Assembly (NCBI GenBank): GCA_937868765.1
Contig: CALMNL010000003.1
Coordinates: 620,001 to 684,000 of the forward strand
Length of the DNA: 64,000 nt
DNA from: an uncultured Desulfatitalea sp.
GTDB taxonomy: Bacteria; Desulfobacterota; Desulfobacteria; Desulfobacterales; Desulfosarcinaceae
Direction: 5' to 3'
The notes under the pieces are model-generated. The model made no database searches, was not told the DNA's origin, and saw nothing but the letters and a program-made list of their open reading frames with translations. Both the position numbers and the translations under genes were made by a program. Of the stretch, positions 1 through 8,898 are shown piece by piece. Within the stretch, counting starts at the first letter, position 1; each line of letters begins with the position of its first letter.

Positions 1-1739
1 GCCGGTATTTGGCACCAGCTGAGGGAGTGAAGCTTCTCGGCTATCAAGAGTCGCTGGCACCTCACTACGCCAAGGCTCCATTCGCGTTATGTCCCCTTCT
101 GGCTGGCACTGGTCAGCAGGTAAAAATCGTGGAAGCCATGGGCCATGGAGTTCCGGTTATCGCCATGCGACAGGTGACTGCCAGCGCACCAATCATCCAT
201 GGACAGAACGGATTCATCGCCGAGGACGCAGCTGACTTCGCACGGTGGGTGCGGCTCTGTTTGGAACAGCGCGAACTATGCGAACGGCTCGGCAAAAACG
301 CACGGCGCACCATTGGCGAGAACTTCTCACCCCAGATTCTGCAGGATCGATTAAAAGGTTTGCTGCAACGGATAGGCGACGGGCGGCATGTTGCGCCGGC
401 AAAAAACATTGGCAGCCGGCCAATTGCTTCGTCCTATATTGGAGAGCCCCGGCACATCCTGTGGGTTAGGGCGGACGCCATTGGAGACAACGTGCTGGCA
501 GCCAGCATGCTGCCAGCCTTAAAGAAACAATATCCCGGTGCACGAATCACTGTCCTGTGCCAATCACACATCACGGACCTTTACGAAACATGCCCACAGG
601 CAGATGAGGTGATAGGCTTTGATCTGCGTCGTGCCCTGGCCGATGGGGCTTACCGCTGGGATATAGCCGGCAGGCTTGGGGCTCTCGGCGTAGATTGGGC
701 CCTCAATTCTGTTTACTCCCGGGAGCCGCTGGGGGACCTTTTTGCCGCCGCCAGTCGGGCTATGCAGATTGTGGGTTTCCAAGGCGATCTTTGCAACGTC
801 ACTGCAGAGCAGAGACACAGGGCCAATAAGGCCTATACCCTTCTGATCGGCTCAAGCCGGACTCATGCTCCGGAACTCGAGAGACACCGGGAGTTTTTGG
901 TTTCGCTGGGGGTGACTTCGCCAAAGCTTCAGCCCATCCTGTGGCTTAACGATGAAGATGATGCCTTCGCGAAGGACTTCTTTGCAACCAATGAATTCGA
1001 CGAGGAACACACTATCGCATTGTTCGCCGGAGCGCAGGCCGATATTCGTCGCTACCCTCGCTACGGAGAGGCATTGGCGGAAGTATGCCAACGACATCAC
1101 CTGCAGGTGGTCGCCTTGGGGGCCGCATCCGACGCAGCTCTCAACCGCGCGTGCCTGACACGGATCGGCGTGCCGGTAATGGATCTGAGTGGTCAAACGA
1201 GCTTGCGGCAGGCGGCCGCAGTGATCAAGCACTGTCGCTTGGCAGTGGGGTCTGAAAGCGGGTTGGCCCACATGGCCTGCGCGGTCGGTACCCCCCAGGT
1301 GGTGTTGGTCGGCGGCGGTCATTTCGGACGATTCATGCCATACTCGAACCTTACCACCTTGGCCTGTCTGCCCCTCGAATGCTATGGGTGCAACTGGCGC
1401 TGCCCGTTGCCGGCCGCGCGATGCGTCCAGGCGCTCCACCCTATGGTGCTTTCTCGGGCGGTTGAGGCAGCGCTGACATCACGACCGAAAAGGCCGCGCA
1501 TCTTCATGCAAACAACCAAGGCACAGACCGTTTCTGCTTCTCCCCAATGGTGCCTGCCGCACCAGCCTGACCTGGTCGATGATGTGGAAGTCGTCCATGT
1601 CGAAGTCGAGATGGGCATAAAACCTGAAGCCGAACTGAGTATTTCGCCGAAGGCCCTTTCGGCATGCAGTACCACCGCCCTGCCAAACAATACTGCCGAG
1701 GGTTCGCATGGCCTCGGCATTTGCCTGCCACAGGCATGA
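1..1739 (+). CDS. Glycosyltransferase fusion, GT4-type C-terminal part plus GT9 heptosyltransferase-like domain (5' truncated)
   Basis: The reading frame is open from the left edge, so the start and the N-terminal part lie outside the window. The first ~115 visible residues look like the C-terminal half of a GT4 (glycosyl transferase group 1) domain, with a VEAMGHGVPVIA stretch that corresponds to the nucleotide-sugar binding segment. From about residue 145 a GT9 (ADP-heptose:LPS heptosyltransferase-like) domain follows, starting at ILWVRADAIGDNVLAASMLP and containing GSESGLAHMACAVGTPQVVL, the usual GT9 C-terminal signature. The last ~80 residues are low-complexity and unlike either family. 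Two transferase domains in one chain suggest successive sugar additions. It lies at the edge of a glycosyltransferase group next to flagellar genes, so flagellin or cell-surface glycosylation is the likely role; the substrate is unknown. Confidence 0.75.
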   Translation, partial: RYLAPAEGVKLLGYQESLAPHYAKAPFALCPLLAGTGQQVKIVEAMGHGVPVIAMRQVTASAPIIHGQNGFIAEDAADFARWVRLCLEQRELCERLGKNARRTIGENFSPQILQDRLKGLLQRIGDGRHVAPAKNIGSRPIASSYIGEPRHILWVRADAIGDNVLAASMLPALKKQYPGARITVLCQSHITDLYETCPQADEVIGFDLRRALADGAYRWDIAGRLGALGVDWALNSVYSREPLGDLFAAASRAMQIVGFQGDLCNVTAEQRHRANKAYTLLIGSSRTHAPELERHREFLVSLGVTSPKLQPILWLNDEDDAFAKDFFATNEFDEEHTIALFAGAQADIRRYPRYGEALAEVCQRHHLQVVALGAASDAALNRACLTRIGVPVMDLSGQTSLRQAAAVIKHCRLAVGSESGLAHMACAVGTPQVVLVGGGHFGRFMPYSNLTTLACLPLECYGCNWRCPLPAARCVQALHPMVLSRAVEAALTSRPKRPRIFMQTTKAQTVSASPQWCLPHQPDLVDDVEVVHVEVEMGIKPEAELSISPKALSACSTTALPNNTAEGSHGLGICLPQA

Positions 1740-1866
1740 GCCGGATGGGCTCTTCGGAAGCCAATTCTTGAAACAATAGGCCGCACGTCAAAAACTTGGC
1801 TTGCCCTCAAACACGCGATGCAGAAACCAACTGCCAGGAAACGTAAAGAGCCCATGATTCGATATG

Positions 1867-1882
1867 TGGTACGCGAATTGCT
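1867..1882 (+). promoter_or_regulatory. Putative sigma-54 promoter (-24/-12)
   Basis: TGGTACGCGAATTGCT fits the consensus TGGCACG-N4-TTGCW with GG and GC exactly 12 bases apart. It lies in the 339-base gap (1740-2078) before the GT2-TPR gene at 2079 and would give a leader of roughly 185 nt. Nothing else convincing is seen in that gap; a 61-codon open frame at 1818-2003 has no protein-like features. Confidence 0.6.
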
Positions 1883-2078
1883 TGTGAAAAGCTTGAAACT
1901 TAGATGGCACTCGAAAAGAGGTCCTAAAACACGGATACTTGGAAATTTTCGGATTCTGACTTTACGAAACGAAATACTATGGCCTTCCCGAAATCTCCAA
2001 TGATCCATGAGCCTGAACGAACGATGCGTGGCTTTCACCATTAAATCGGGCACTGATATGAGAAAAAGGGGAAAATAA

Positions 2079-4673
2079 ATGTCCATATTTCCCACGGGTG
2101 ATAAGCCACATCCGGCAGATGCCAATCCGATTGATAACGGACTCGCTGATGCGGACCATCCTATGGTCTCGGCCATCATCTCCACTTACAACAGTGAGCA
2201 GTTTATCCGCGGCTGCCTGGAAGATCTACTGACACAATCCATCGCCCATCGCTTGGAGATCATCGTAATCGACAGTGCTTCGAAGCAAAATGAAGCTGCT
2301 ATCGTCCGTGATTTTCAGACCCAATATCCTCGCATCACGTATCTGCGCACCCTTGAACGTGAGTCTGTTTACACTTCCTGGAATCGCGGTATAAAAATTG
2401 CAAAAGGGAAGTATGTTACCAATGCCAATACGGATGACCGCCACCGTCCGGATGCGTTCGAAAAAATGGTGGCCGTGTTGGAGGCTGAACCGAAGATAGC
2501 ACTGGTCTATGCCGACGTCATCAAGACCAATCAGCCCAACCAGACCATGGCTGCCTGCACACCCACCGGTGTGTTGCGCTGGTACGACTGGCGGCGCGAA
2601 CTGTTGCTAACTGAAGGTTGTTTTATCGGGCCGCAGCCCATGTGGCGGCGCAACGTACATGACGTTTTCGGTTTCTTCGACGAAAGCATGACGGTGGCCG
2701 CCGATTATGAGTTCTGGCTCCGGATTTCTCAGGTTTTTGACTTTAGGCGAATTTCCGAACCACTGGGGCTCTATCTGGAACGCAACGACAGTGTGGAACA
2801 TGCGCACCCTGAAAAGAAGCGTGCGGAAGAACGGATGATTCATCGGCGCTATTCCGATGCGGCAGCGGCCGGCAGGATTCTTTCTTTCAATCCCCTGGAG
2901 ATGTTGCGCCGGGGGGCCGCTGCCGGCCAAAGGGAACTCATGCGACAGGCTGTGAACGAAATCGAGCGGATCTGCGAAAGCACCAATGATGGCGCTGCCG
3001 ACAATATAAAAGCGTTGTGCGGTGAATTGGCGGCGGCAATGGCGCAAGGTGCGATCCTAGGCAGCAACCGCATGGACCGTTTTATACAACAAGCAAGTCA
3101 CTATTTCCTGACCCGCGGGGCCGAGCATTGTGCTGACGCTGCGCGGATCGCTGCTCGGGAAGCAATTCGCACCTCCAGCGAACGCTGCCCGGAAGGAGTC
3201 TATATGATGCCGTTTGCCGAAAAAATCCAACAAGGCGTTCGCTGCCTGCTGAACAGCGGCCATCTGGAAACAGCCCAATGGATGCTGGACAAACTGTTGG
3301 CCGAACAACCCGGTTGCGGACCCGCGCACCATGAACGCGCCATTCTGGCTCACCAACAAGGAGACCTGGAACAAGCCGGGTTGCACTTCAGGCAGGCCGC
3401 GGCAATGGCACCTGAAAACGCCCTGTTTCAAAAGAGCCTCGGTGATTACCTGCACGTGGTTCAAAAGAACATCGATGCGGCGATCGCCCAGTATCAAAAA
3501 GTGCTGACGTTGACGCCCAACGATCTTGAAACACTGCTGCTCACGGCCCATCTGTATACAGCCTCCCATCGTTTCGACCAGGCGCGGATCTACTATCAGA
3601 AAGTATTGAAACTGGCACCGGACCATTCCGAAGCGAAAGAGATGTTCGATCAGCTTTCCAAGAAGCCATTAACCATGCAGCCAACCGCATCGCCGGAAAT
3701 GCTCTACCAGAAAGCTTGTCTGCAGGCGACGCAGTGCCAGCACCAGGAGGCGGCGCATACCCTGGAGCAGGTGATAGCCATGGATCCCAGACATGCGCTT
3801 GCACATAACGACTTGGGGGTGATCGCCTTTGAAAACGGCGATAACGACAAGGCACAACGGTTGTATGAAAAGGCATGTGAGTTGGCACCGTACAACGGCG
3901 TTTTCCAGAAAAACCTGGGCGACTTCTACTATTTCGAGCGCAAAGACGTGGAAAAAGCCCTCGGCCGATATGTTCAGGCGTTGACCCTGGACCCTAAGGA
4001 TGTGGAGAGCCTGATGGCCACCGGTCATATCTGCATGGCCCTGGGGCAATCGGAAGACGCCCGCGTTTTCTACGAGCGTACCCTCGAGATCGAGCCTTGG
4101 AATGCCGAAGCCCAGCGCTTTCTCCAACAGTTGATGGCCGCGCCCTCGACTCATGGCAGAGCTATGCTGACCAAGGACCTGTATGCCGCAGCGCAGAACT
4201 GCACCGCCTCCGGAGACCGTCAGGGCGCCATACATATCCTGACGCAACTGACCGAAAGAGAGCCGCACCAGGCACAGGCCTATAACGATCTGGGCGTATT
4301 GCATTACGAAGAGGGAAATAAGCAGCGAGCCCTGCAGAACTACGAACAAGCTGTGCGGCTGGCGCCCCAAGACACCACATTCTTGAAAAACCTGGCCGAT
4401 TTCTACTTCGTGGAGCAGGGGCGGATCGAAGATGCTTTACGCATTTACATCCAGATCCTTGAATCCAATCGCGAAGATGTGGAGAGCCTCGAGGCGGCCG
4501 GGACTATTTGCCTCAGCATTGGCAAAAGCGAGGACGCCCGCGTCTTTTTCGAAAGAATCCTGGAAATCGAGCCTTGGCACGCCGTGGCAAGGGAACAGCT
4601 GGACCGGGTTCAAAAGCAGTCTTCGATCCAATACGGCGGACATATTGCCACACTTGCGCGAAAACGCGCTTGA
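2079..4673 (+). CDS. GT2 glycosyltransferase with long TPR region
   Basis: 864 residues. Residues ~27-240 form a GT2 (GT-A fold) domain: VSAIISTYNSEQFIRGCLEDL at its start, IIVIDSAS, then NANTDDRHRP as the acidic metal/nucleotide-sugar motif. The rest is helical, with tetratricopeptide repeats from ~residue 400 to the end. These TPRs fall into three larger copies of ~155 residues that share phrases such as LGDFYYFERKDVEKAL and SEDARVFYERTLEIEPW. The ATG follows an AAAAAGGGGA ribosome site. The next gene starts 10 bases after the stop and is also GT2-TPR, so the two form a unit behind the sigma-54-type promoter at 1867. TPR-fused transferases often modify proteins; flagellin as acceptor is inference from context. 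Confidence 0.8.
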   Translation: MSIFPTGDKPHPADANPIDNGLADADHPMVSAIISTYNSEQFIRGCLEDLLTQSIAHRLEIIVIDSASKQNEAAIVRDFQTQYPRITYLRTLERESVYTSWNRGIKIAKGKYVTNANTDDRHRPDAFEKMVAVLEAEPKIALVYADVIKTNQPNQTMAACTPTGVLRWYDWRRELLLTEGCFIGPQPMWRRNVHDVFGFFDESMTVAADYEFWLRISQVFDFRRISEPLGLYLERNDSVEHAHPEKKRAEERMIHRRYSDAAAAGRILSFNPLEMLRRGAAAGQRELMRQAVNEIERICESTNDGAADNIKALCGELAAAMAQGAILGSNRMDRFIQQASHYFLTRGAEHCADAARIAAREAIRTSSERCPEGVYMMPFAEKIQQGVRCLLNSGHLETAQWMLDKLLAEQPGCGPAHHERAILAHQQGDLEQAGLHFRQAAAMAPENALFQKSLGDYLHVVQKNIDAAIAQYQKVLTLTPNDLETLLLTAHLYTASHRFDQARIYYQKVLKLAPDHSEAKEMFDQLSKKPLTMQPTASPEMLYQKACLQATQCQHQEAAHTLEQVIAMDPRHALAHNDLGVIAFENGDNDKAQRLYEKACELAPYNGVFQKNLGDFYYFERKDVEKALGRYVQALTLDPKDVESLMATGHICMALGQSEDARVFYERTLEIEPWNAEAQRFLQQLMAAPSTHGRAMLTKDLYAAAQNCTASGDRQGAIHILTQLTEREPHQAQAYNDLGVLHYEEGNKQRALQNYEQAVRLAPQDTTFLKNLADFYFVEQGRIEDALRIYIQILESNREDVESLEAAGTICLSIGKSEDARVFFERILEIEPWHAVAREQLDRVQKQSSIQYGGHIATLARKRA

Positions 4674-4683
4674 TGTAACCACC

Positions 4684-6195
4684 ATGAACCTTTCTTCGGC
4701 AGAGAGGGTCAGGCTTCAAGCCGATCTGGAATCGATGGAACGCCTTCTGCGGGAAGGCGCCGGCTCGGAGGAAACCGCAGAACGGTTTCACGCTGCGGCC
4801 TTAGCTTGCGGACAATTGGATCGGGCCCGTCGCCTGTTCGATTCTTTGAGACGCCGGCACCCTGAAAACATTCGTATCACCGGCTTGTACATCGCAATCT
4901 GTCTCCAGCAAGGAGACGACCCGGCAGCCATGCATGCCATCGAAGCCCTGGCCGGAAAGGCTGCCCCGCCCGACGGATTGATCGATGCCGGTTTGGCCGT
5001 TCGCCGCCGCCTTGGCATCATGAGGCCCGATCCTTCCGACGTATCCCTGTCGCTGTGTATGATCGCCCGCAATGAAGTGCACTTGCTGGGGCCATGTCTA
5101 TTCGGCATCAAGCCGCTGGTGGATGAAATCATCCTCGTCGATACCGGTTCAGACGACCGTACCGGGGATATCGGCCGGCTCTTCGGCGCCCAGGTCTATA
5201 GTTTCCTGTGGTGTGATGATTTTTCAGCAGCCCGCAATTTCTCACTCTCCAAGGCATCGGGGGACTGGATCCTTGTCCTGGATGCCGATGAGGCCATCGC
5301 GCCAGCCGATTTCGACACCATCCGCCGGTTAATACGGTCCGGCCAGGATGCACCCATCGCTTTCACCATCGAAACGCGGAACTACTGCCATACGGCCAAT
5401 TCCATCGGATGGCATGCCAACGAGAGGCGCTACCCTTCCCATGAGGCCGGCCTGGGTTGGTTCCCCAGTCGCAAAGTGCGCCTTTTCAAGCGACGGCAGG
5501 ATGTCCGTTTTCATTTCCCGGTCCATGAACGTGTGGAACCTTCCCTGAAAAACGTCGATGGTATCGCCCCATGCACGGTCCCGGTGCATCACTACGGTCA
5601 TTTGAATATGTCCCGGAATCTGGAAAAGGCCCACAGGTATTATGCCTTAGGCTATGCAAAGCTCGATGCTATGGCACACGACCCGGGGGCCATCCGTGAG
5701 CTGGCTGTTCAGGCCGGGCAACTGGAGCGTTGGGAGGAGGCGATCGAGCTATGGGAGCGCCTGCTCGCTATCAGGCCCCTATTCATAGAGGCCAAGGTCA
5801 ACCTGGCCTCTGCGAACTGGCAGTTGGGCAGATATGTCCTGAGCCTGGATTGGGCCCAGCGTGCCGTGGCCCAGGACTCGATGCTGAAGGAAGCACATTT
5901 CAACTTGGCCCTCAGCCATTTATTGTTGGGGGATTTTCGTCAGGCGGAAAAGATCCTTGAACAGCTTTTGGAGCGACATCCAGATTATCTTCCCGCCGGT
6001 TTCATGGCTTCCATCGCCAAGGCGTGTCAGGGACGAATCGAACAAGCTGCCGCCACCATGCATCGTCTCAGCCAAAGCCCGGCGGCCTCAGCACTGGCCG
6101 TCGCTGTCGAAGATATTCACCGTCGTCTGATCTCAGCCGGGTATCAAAAAGAAGGATCTCATCTGAAAGAAGCATTCCCTGAATACCTGAATTGA
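4684..6195 (+). CDS. GT2 glycosyltransferase with flanking TPR-like helices
   Basis: 503 residues from the ATG at 4684; the open frame extends 252 bases further upstream but that part overlaps the preceding gene and is not GT-like. Residues ~1-115 are helical. Residues ~120-330 are a GT2 domain of the SLCMIARNE type with ILVDTGSDDRT and the DXD-like motif LDADEA near residue 200, followed by a WFPSRKVRLFKR segment usual for this subfamily. The C-terminal ~170 residues are TPR-like. It is probably co-transcribed with the gene at 2079 and ends just before a strong terminator hairpin. The acceptor and donor sugars cannot be told from sequence. Confidence 0.8.
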   Translation: MNLSSAERVRLQADLESMERLLREGAGSEETAERFHAAALACGQLDRARRLFDSLRRRHPENIRITGLYIAICLQQGDDPAAMHAIEALAGKAAPPDGLIDAGLAVRRRLGIMRPDPSDVSLSLCMIARNEVHLLGPCLFGIKPLVDEIILVDTGSDDRTGDIGRLFGAQVYSFLWCDDFSAARNFSLSKASGDWILVLDADEAIAPADFDTIRRLIRSGQDAPIAFTIETRNYCHTANSIGWHANERRYPSHEAGLGWFPSRKVRLFKRRQDVRFHFPVHERVEPSLKNVDGIAPCTVPVHHYGHLNMSRNLEKAHRYYALGYAKLDAMAHDPGAIRELAVQAGQLERWEEAIELWERLLAIRPLFIEAKVNLASANWQLGRYVLSLDWAQRAVAQDSMLKEAHFNLALSHLLLGDFRQAEKILEQLLERHPDYLPAGFMASIAKACQGRIEQAAATMHRLSQSPAASALAVAVEDIHRRLISAGYQKEGSHLKEAFPEYLN

Positions 6196-6220
6196 TAACG
6201 CCAACTTATCAAGCGAATTA

Positions 6221-6253
6221 CGCCAAAGGGCTCCCGTTGGGGGCCCTTTGGCG
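6221..6253 (+). terminator. Rho-independent terminator
   Basis: Perfect 11-bp stem, CGCCAAAGGGC (6221-6231) paired with GCCCTTTGGCG (6243-6253), followed by a short T run. It sits 25 bases after the stop of the GT2 gene and closes the 2079-6195 unit before ptsP. Confidence 0.85.
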
Positions 6254-6391
6254 TTTGTAGCTCTGAGGGATGCGATTGAAATCACTGCATCCTGTTGCCA
6301 AAAAGAGACCAATGGCTACCTTGGCGGCAGCCCGGGGCAGGGCAGATACCTCTTTCTTGCGGCGGCCTTTGGCTGTCCCAGATGGATCCGA

Positions 6392-8683
6392 ATGAAACCG
6401 AACAAACGCGAGCACTTGAGTTTATTATACGATATCAGTGAACTATCGGCCCTGGTATCTGATAGCAAGGATATCGACACATTCCTGCAGAAGGTGGTTC
6501 GAAGCGTCGCATCCCATTTGAATGCGGATGTCGGTTCCATATATCTGCTGGATGACAGCACCGATGAATTGGTGCTCAAAGCCACCCAGGGACTCAACCC
6601 GACTTCCGTGGATCGCATCCGTATGAACATCGGGGAGGGCCTGGTGGGGGTGACCATGGCGCGCATGGAGCCGCTGTGCGACGGCGCCGCCTGCAACAAC
6701 CCCCATTTCAAATTCTTTGAAGAGGCCCATGAAGAGCCTTACACCTCTTTCTTATCGGTCCCCATCCATCGGGGATTGGAGAAAATCGGTGTGCTGGTGG
6801 TTCAACACAGGCAGCCCGACTATTTCGATGATGCCGATGTAATGGCGCTGAAAGCCATAGCGGCCCAGCTGGCCGGCATCGTCGCCAACGCCAAACTGAT
6901 GATCGGTCTGCGGCAGCCTGTCAAGGCCGCCCGGCCGCAGACGCTTCCCGGGGATCTACGCTTCATCAAAGGCAAGGCCTCAGCCGCGGGCTTCGCGCTG
7001 GCGCCCGCAATGACCCTGAAGGACAGCGACCCATTGATGGCCGATCTCTCCGATGAGATTTTCCACGGCTCGTCCAATGCGTACAAGCGGGCCCTCAGGG
7101 CCACCATCGACCAGTTGAAGCAGCTTCAGGAGCAGCTGGTGCAGCGTTTGCCCGAAAGCGCGGCATTGATTTTCGATGCCCATTACATGATTCTCAAAGA
7201 TCCGCGCTTCGATCGCCAGATCCTGGAACTCATCCGTCAGGGATCGCACGCCGCGACGGCGGTTCGCAGCGTGGCACGCCAGTTCATCGCACTGTTCGCC
7301 CAGAGCGCCAATCCTTATATCCGTGAAAAGTCCGAAGACATCGAAGACCTTGCCCGTCGCATTCTTTTCAACCTGCGCAAGGAAAAAGGCGAGGGGCTGA
7401 GTCCCATCGACGGCCATATCGTCATCGCTTCCCAGCTTTATCCATCGGACGTGCTCAAGTTGGCATCCGAGAAAGTCGCCGGCATCATCCTGGTCAATGG
7501 CGGGACCACCTCCCATGTGGCCATCATGGCCAGATCCCTTCAAATCCCGATGATTATCTGCCAGCACAGCGAACTGCTCCAGTTGCCTGCGAACACACCA
7601 ACCCTCATGGATGCGGATCTGGGCAACATCTATATCCGTCCATCGGAGCAGGTGCGCCGGCAATTCGTCGAACGAAACCGCGTCCGGGTGGAAACCGCGG
7701 ATGAGGTGGTCCGCATGCAAGCCCAAACCTTTACGGCCGACGGTACCCGGGTGCAACTATTGGCCAATATCAACCTGCTGAGTGAGCTGACGTTGGCCCA
7801 GGATCTCAAGGCGGAAGGGGTAGGGCTCTACCGGTCCGAATTTCCATTTATTGTTCGCTCCGTTTTGCCTTCGGAGGAAGAGCAGCGGCTGGTGTATGAG
7901 CGGTTGTTCCAGCAGATGGCCAATCGGCCGGTTTGTGTCCGCACCCTGGACATCGGCGGCGAAAAGGTGTTGCCCTATCTCAAATTGCCCCAGGAGGCAA
8001 ATCCCGAACTGGGGTTGCGCTCCATCCGTTTCCTGCTCAAACACCGGGATGTCTTCGACCAGCAATTGCGGGCTATCCTAAGAGCCGGCGCCCATGCTGG
8101 AGGACAATTGTCGATCATGTTCCCCATGATATCCTCCCTCGATGATTTCGCGGCGGCCCGGCAGGCCGTCAATGACGCCATCGGAGAACTGGCCAGGGAA
8201 AAGCTGGCGCATCATCACCAGCCGGCCATCGGCACCATGATCGAAATGCCCTCGGTGCTCCCAATAATCGACGAACTGGCGAACGAAGCGGATTTTTTTG
8301 CCATCGGCACCAACGACTTCATTCAATATATGCTGGCGGTGGATCGCGGCAACGAGAACGTGGCCGGTTATTACCAGCCTTTTCATCCCTCAATACTCAG
8401 ATCGCTGGCCCGGATCGCGGAAAGCGTGAACCGCGCTGGCAAACCGCTTTCGGTATGCGGTGAGACCGCCCATGATCCTGAATTTCTACCCTTTCTCATC
8501 GGCATCGGCCTGCGCCGGCTCAGCGTGGATCCCCTGTTTCTTCCACGGGTGCAACGTACCATCGGTATGATTACGCTGGATCAAGCCCGAAACTACGCGC
8601 AAGCACTGGTGGTGGCTTCGACCCTGCGGCAAATTGATTCCATCCGCTCGCAATGGCGCGCCTCTTTCCAGAGCCATGCGTAA
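6392..8683 (+). CDS. ptsP: PTS enzyme I, nitrogen type (phosphoenolpyruvate-protein phosphotransferase) with GAF domain
   Basis: Autophosphorylates from PEP and passes phosphate to an HPr/NPr partner in the cytoplasm. 763 residues from the ATG at 6392 (MKPNKREHL), close to the ~750 usual for PtsP; 48 upstream in-frame codons do not resemble the family. A GAF domain covers ~25-165. The swivelling domain has GGTTSHVAIMAR with the phosphorylated His at ~375. The PEP-binding barrel has YRSEFPFI, RTLDIGGEK, NPELGLRSIRFLL, AIGTNDFIQYMLAVDRGN and the catalytic Cys in VCGE near 689. No npr or ptsN gene is nearby, so its partner lies elsewhere. No clear promoter was found in 6254-6391. Its location inside a motility/glycosylation region may be incidental. 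Confidence 0.93.
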   Translation: MKPNKREHLSLLYDISELSALVSDSKDIDTFLQKVVRSVASHLNADVGSIYLLDDSTDELVLKATQGLNPTSVDRIRMNIGEGLVGVTMARMEPLCDGAACNNPHFKFFEEAHEEPYTSFLSVPIHRGLEKIGVLVVQHRQPDYFDDADVMALKAIAAQLAGIVANAKLMIGLRQPVKAARPQTLPGDLRFIKGKASAAGFALAPAMTLKDSDPLMADLSDEIFHGSSNAYKRALRATIDQLKQLQEQLVQRLPESAALIFDAHYMILKDPRFDRQILELIRQGSHAATAVRSVARQFIALFAQSANPYIREKSEDIEDLARRILFNLRKEKGEGLSPIDGHIVIASQLYPSDVLKLASEKVAGIILVNGGTTSHVAIMARSLQIPMIICQHSELLQLPANTPTLMDADLGNIYIRPSEQVRRQFVERNRVRVETADEVVRMQAQTFTADGTRVQLLANINLLSELTLAQDLKAEGVGLYRSEFPFIVRSVLPSEEEQRLVYERLFQQMANRPVCVRTLDIGGEKVLPYLKLPQEANPELGLRSIRFLLKHRDVFDQQLRAILRAGAHAGGQLSIMFPMISSLDDFAAARQAVNDAIGELAREKLAHHHQPAIGTMIEMPSVLPIIDELANEADFFAIGTNDFIQYMLAVDRGNENVAGYYQPFHPSILRSLARIAESVNRAGKPLSVCGETAHDPEFLPFLIGIGLRRLSVDPLFLPRVQRTIGMITLDQARNYAQALVVASTLRQIDSIRSQWRASFQSHA

Positions 8684-8777
8684 TGAGGCAAAGGCCGGTG
8701 GCGTCACGGGCTGCTCCAGGCGTAGGGCGCTACAATTTGAACTTGACAACCCGCGCTGAACTCAACCAATAATTTCT

Positions 8778-8804
8778 TCAAGTTAATCCCAAGCAGGCCG
8801 ATAA
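8778..8804 (+). promoter_or_regulatory. Putative sigma-28 (FliA) promoter
   Basis: -35 box TCAAGTTA (8778-8785; six of eight match TAAAGTTT), 11-base spacer, and -10 box GCCGATAA (8797-8804; exact match). It lies ~95 bases before the PilZ gene, in the 215-base gap after ptsP, and would place that gene in the FliA regulon. Confidence 0.7.
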
Positions 8805-8898
8805 AATTATAAAAAATGAGCCAGTGGTTCCAAAGCATGGCGAATCATGGTGCAGAAAGGAAAATTCCTTGAAACCGACAGCCCCATCAGGTGACCCC

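Noticed and set aside
1757-1772. GG-N10-GC spacing just after the first gene as another sigma-54 promoter
   Set aside because: Only the spacing fits; neither the -24 nor the -12 box resembles the consensus.
1818-2003. 61-codon open frame on the plus strand before the GT2-TPR gene
   Set aside because: No ribosome site, no recognisable features, and it overlaps the sigma-54-type promoter.
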